A stretch of DNA of 8,157 nt. It comes from Rhodocyclaceae bacterium (lineage in GTDB: Bacteria; Pseudomonadota; Gammaproteobacteria; Burkholderiales; Rhodocyclaceae). A model generated the notes under the pieces. The model had not been told where the DNA came from and searched no databases. It saw nothing but the letters and a program-made list of their open reading frames with translations. Positions 6,559 to 8,157 of this stretch are shown piece by piece. The first letter of the stretch is position 1. Each line of letters opens with the position of its first letter. The DNA lies in assembly GCA_018262875.1 (NCBI GenBank), contig JADFDL010000067.1:1-8157 (forward strand). Reading direction: 5' to 3'. Both the position numbers and the translations under genes were made by a program.

Positions 6559-6564
6559 CTTGTA

Positions 6565-6885
6565 ATGGAAGAAACCGAGTTCAACACCCTGGCCGAAACC
6601 ACCCTGGCGAAGATCGAACAGGCGCTCGACGCCTGTGCCGCCGATATCGATTATGAACTGCTGCCCGGTGGCGTGCTGGAGCTGGAGTTCGGCGACGGCA
6701 GCAAGATCATCGTCAACCGCCATGTCGCTGCGCGCGAGATCTGGGTGGCGGCGCGTTCCGGCGGCTTTCATTTTCGCCGCGAGAACGACCGCTGGGTCGG
6801 CACCCGCGACGGCGCCGAACTCTTCGCGACGCTGGAGCGCCTGGCTTCGGAGCAGGCGGGCGAGCGCGTCCTGTTTTCTGTTTAG
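6565..6885 (+). CDS. cyaY: Iron donor / iron-sulfur assembly protein CyaY (bacterial frataxin)
   Basis: 106 residues, the same length as E. coli CyaY. It binds iron and modulates the cysteine desulfurase IscS during iron-sulfur cluster assembly in the cytoplasm. The N-terminal helix (about 3-24, MEETEFNTLAETTLAKIEQALD) and first strand carry the acidic ridge used for iron and IscS binding: E2, E3, E5, E11, E18, D22, D27, D29 and E31. The conserved sheet core follows: GGVLELEFGDGSKIIVNR (35-52), EIWVAARSGGFHF (58-70), a Trp at 77, and a C-terminal helix. The start is fixed by AGAAGG six bases upstream. The gene is divergent from lptM and its stop overlaps the mrcA stop by four bases on the other strand. 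There are no isc genes in the window. Confidence 0.95.
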   Translation: MEETEFNTLAETTLAKIEQALDACAADIDYELLPGGVLELEFGDGSKIIVNRHVAAREIWVAARSGGFHFRRENDRWVGTRDGAELFATLERLASEQAGERVLFSV

Positions 6886-8157
6886 CCCGATACGTTCGGG
6901 GGCGGAATAGTCATTCTCTGGGGCGATTCCGGTTCGCTGCTTTCGGGTGGCGGCGGCGGCAGGCTTTCCTTGTAGATCAGCTCCGTCGCCTTGCTGGCGG
7001 CCTCGCCGGCGCCATCCGCCGGAATCCGGACGGTCACCAGCCCTTCAGGCGTTGCCATGAACGATTCGGGCACATTTTTCAGCGCCTTGTCCATGTAGCC
7101 GATCCAGATCGGCAGGGCGGCGGAGCCGCCCGTCTCGCCGTTGCCCAGTTTTTTCGGCTGGTCGAAGCCGATCCAGGCGACGCCCACCAGGGTCGGCTGA
7201 TAGCCGCAGAACCAGGCATCGACAAAATCATTGGTGGTGCCGGTCTTGCCGGCCAGATCGCCGCGCTTCAACTGGAGCGCCCGCGTCGCCGTGCCGCGAC
7301 GCACGACGTCGTGCATCATGCTGTCCATCAGGTAGGCATTGCGCGGGTCGATGACGCGCAGGTTCTCGTCGCCCGCCGTGACGGGCTGGGCTTCGGCGAG
7401 GACGTTGCCCTTGTCGTCGAGGATCTGCTTCACGATATAAGGCTGGATCCGATAGCCGCCGTTGGCGAAAACGGCATAGCCGGTCAATTGCTGCCAGGGC
7501 GTGACCGAGCCGGCGCCCAGCGCCATGGTCAGGTAGGGCGGGTGCTTGTCGGCGTCGAAACCAAAACGGGTGACGTAGTCCTGGGCGTATTGCGTGCCGA
7601 TCGACTTGAGGATGCGGATGGACACCAGGTTCTTCGATTTCGCCAGGCCCGTGCGCAAGCTCATCGGGCCTTCGTATTTGCCGTCGTAATTTTTCGGCTC
7701 CCACGCCTGGCTGCCGGTTTCCGCGGCGGAGACGACCAGCGGCTCGTCCTGGATGACGCTGGCCGGGGTGAAGCCTTTTTCCAGCGAGGCGGAGTAGATG
7801 AAGGGTTTGAAGCTGGAACCCGGCTGGCGCCAGGCCTGGGTGACGTGGTTGAACTTGTTGCGGTTGAAATCGAAGCCCCCCACCAGGGCGCGGATGGCGC
7901 CATCGGCGGGACTGGCGGAGACGAAGGCGGCCTCGACCTCGGGTAGCTGCACGATCTGCCAGTTGCCCTTGTCGTCCTTCTGCACATAAACGAGGGCGCC
8001 GCGGCGGAGGCGCTTGTTGGCGGGCGCTTTGTCGTCGAGCATGCGCTGGGCGAATTTGAGCCCATCCCCTGAAACCTGCACGGTTTCGCCGCCGCGCCGA
8101 TAGGCTTTCACCTGCTTCAGGCCGGCCTCGAGGACCACTGCGGCATGGATGTCGTCG
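6882..8157 (-). CDS. mrcA: Penicillin-binding protein 1A (bifunctional transglycosylase/transpeptidase), C-terminal half
   Basis: 424 visible residues; the frame is open through the right edge, so the N-terminal membrane anchor and the glycosyltransferase domain lie outside. Visible first is the end of the linker and an OB-like domain (about 45-95), then the transpeptidase domain that cross-links peptidoglycan in the periplasm. Its three active-site motifs are intact: SSFK in PGSSFKPF (nucleophile Ser at about visible residue 114), SKN at about 174-176, and KTG in GKTGTTNDFVDAWF at about 304-306. The OB domain before the transpeptidase is characteristic of PBP1A over PBP1B. The C-terminus is a proline-rich tail (LPPPPPESSEPESP to NVSG). 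The GTG at 8136-8138 is internal, since the family sequence continues upstream of it. It converges on cyaY with a four-base overlap. Confidence 0.95.
   Translation of the reverse strand, partial: DDIHAAVVLEAGLKQVKAYRRGGETVQVSGDGLKFAQRMLDDKAPANKRLRRGALVYVQKDDKGNWQIVQLPEVEAAFVSASPADGAIRALVGGFDFNRNKFNHVTQAWRQPGSSFKPFIYSASLEKGFTPASVIQDEPLVVSAAETGSQAWEPKNYDGKYEGPMSLRTGLAKSKNLVSIRILKSIGTQYAQDYVTRFGFDADKHPPYLTMALGAGSVTPWQQLTGYAVFANGGYRIQPYIVKQILDDKGNVLAEAQPVTAGDENLRVIDPRNAYLMDSMMHDVVRRGTATRALQLKRGDLAGKTGTTNDFVDAWFCGYQPTLVGVAWIGFDQPKKLGNGETGGSAALPIWIGYMDKALKNVPESFMATPEGLVTVRIPADGAGEAASKATELIYKESLPPPPPESSEPESPQRMTIPPPNVSG
6886..6900. terminator. Short inverted repeat at the cyaY/mrcA junction, possible weak terminator
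   Basis: CCCGA (6886-6890) and TCGGG (6896-6900) pair perfectly around the loop TACGT, immediately after the cyaY stop and within the last codons of mrcA. Neither strand has a run of T after the stem, so this is not a standard intrinsic terminator. It is the only stem I see at this convergent junction. Confidence 0.3.

Larger units (their letters stand above)
6526..6564 (+). promoter_or_regulatory. Divergent lptM/cyaY intergenic region with candidate face-to-face extended -10 promoters
   Basis: This 39-base gap is the only divergent junction in the window, so it should hold promoters for cyaY (right) and for the lptM-lysA-efflux run (left). On the plus strand TGCCAAAAT (6532-6540) fits an extended -10 (TGn plus hexamer, 4 of 6 matches). 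On the minus strand TGCTAACAT (6553 down to 6545) fits equally (4 of 6). Starts would be near 6547 and 6538, giving leaders of about 18 and 13 bases. I found no convincing -35 for either, which extended -10 promoters can tolerate. The two -10 elements lie within one palindrome, so RNA polymerase could probably occupy only one direction at a time. This is inference from motifs. Confidence 0.45.

Noticed and set aside
6526..6771. Longer LptM frame reaching back over cyaY
   Set aside because: The extension is antisense to cyaY and would precede the signal peptide; the true start is 6525.
1..8157. tRNA, rRNA, CRISPR, insertion sequence, phage or defence genes
   Set aside because: Nothing of these kinds is visible; almost every base belongs to a recognisable envelope or housekeeping gene.

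Overview
The window looks like a chromosomal segment of a high-GC Gram-negative bacterium, most likely a betaproteobacterium of the Rhodocyclales type. That is inferred from the adjacent lptM-lysA / cyaY / mrcA block, the protein sequences and the GC-rich codon use; no rRNA or other taxonomic marker is present. Protein identities come from recognised family motifs, not from a database search.

Layout, left to right. (1) The 3' part of exbB and a complete exbD, plus strand: the proton-driven motor that energises a TonB-type protein. (2) A minus-strand run, read right to left: lptM (small lipoprotein), lysA (diaminopimelate decarboxylase), an RND periplasmic adaptor lipoprotein, and a 1017-residue RND inner-membrane pump. 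lptM/lysA and adaptor/pump are each joined by a four-base ATGA stop/start overlap, and lysA/adaptor are 28 bases apart, so the four genes look like one operon. (3) cyaY (bacterial frataxin), plus strand, divergent from lptM across 39 bases. (4) The C-terminal half of mrcA (penicillin-binding protein 1A), minus strand, running off the right edge.

The genes fit an envelope theme. LptM assists maturation of the LPS export pore, LysA consumes meso-diaminopimelate (a peptidoglycan precursor) to make lysine, PBP1A polymerises and cross-links peptidoglycan, the RND pump exports compounds, and ExbBD powers outer-membrane transport. CyaY (iron-sulfur assembly) is the exception. No outer-membrane channel, pump regulator or tonB is present.

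The window is extremely compact: only three gaps between genes (14, 28 and 39 bases, about 1%), and both convergent pairs overlap at their 3' ends. There is no stretch over 300 bases without a gene. I see no tRNA, rRNA, CRISPR array, insertion sequence or phage gene. I did not find a new multi-gene system. The points most worth a second look are a near-perfect 26-bp palindrome between lptM and cyaY whose two arms each read as an extended -10 element, an exact 13-bp tandem duplication that supplies the exbB stop codon, and the linkage of an efflux pump to the lysine gene.
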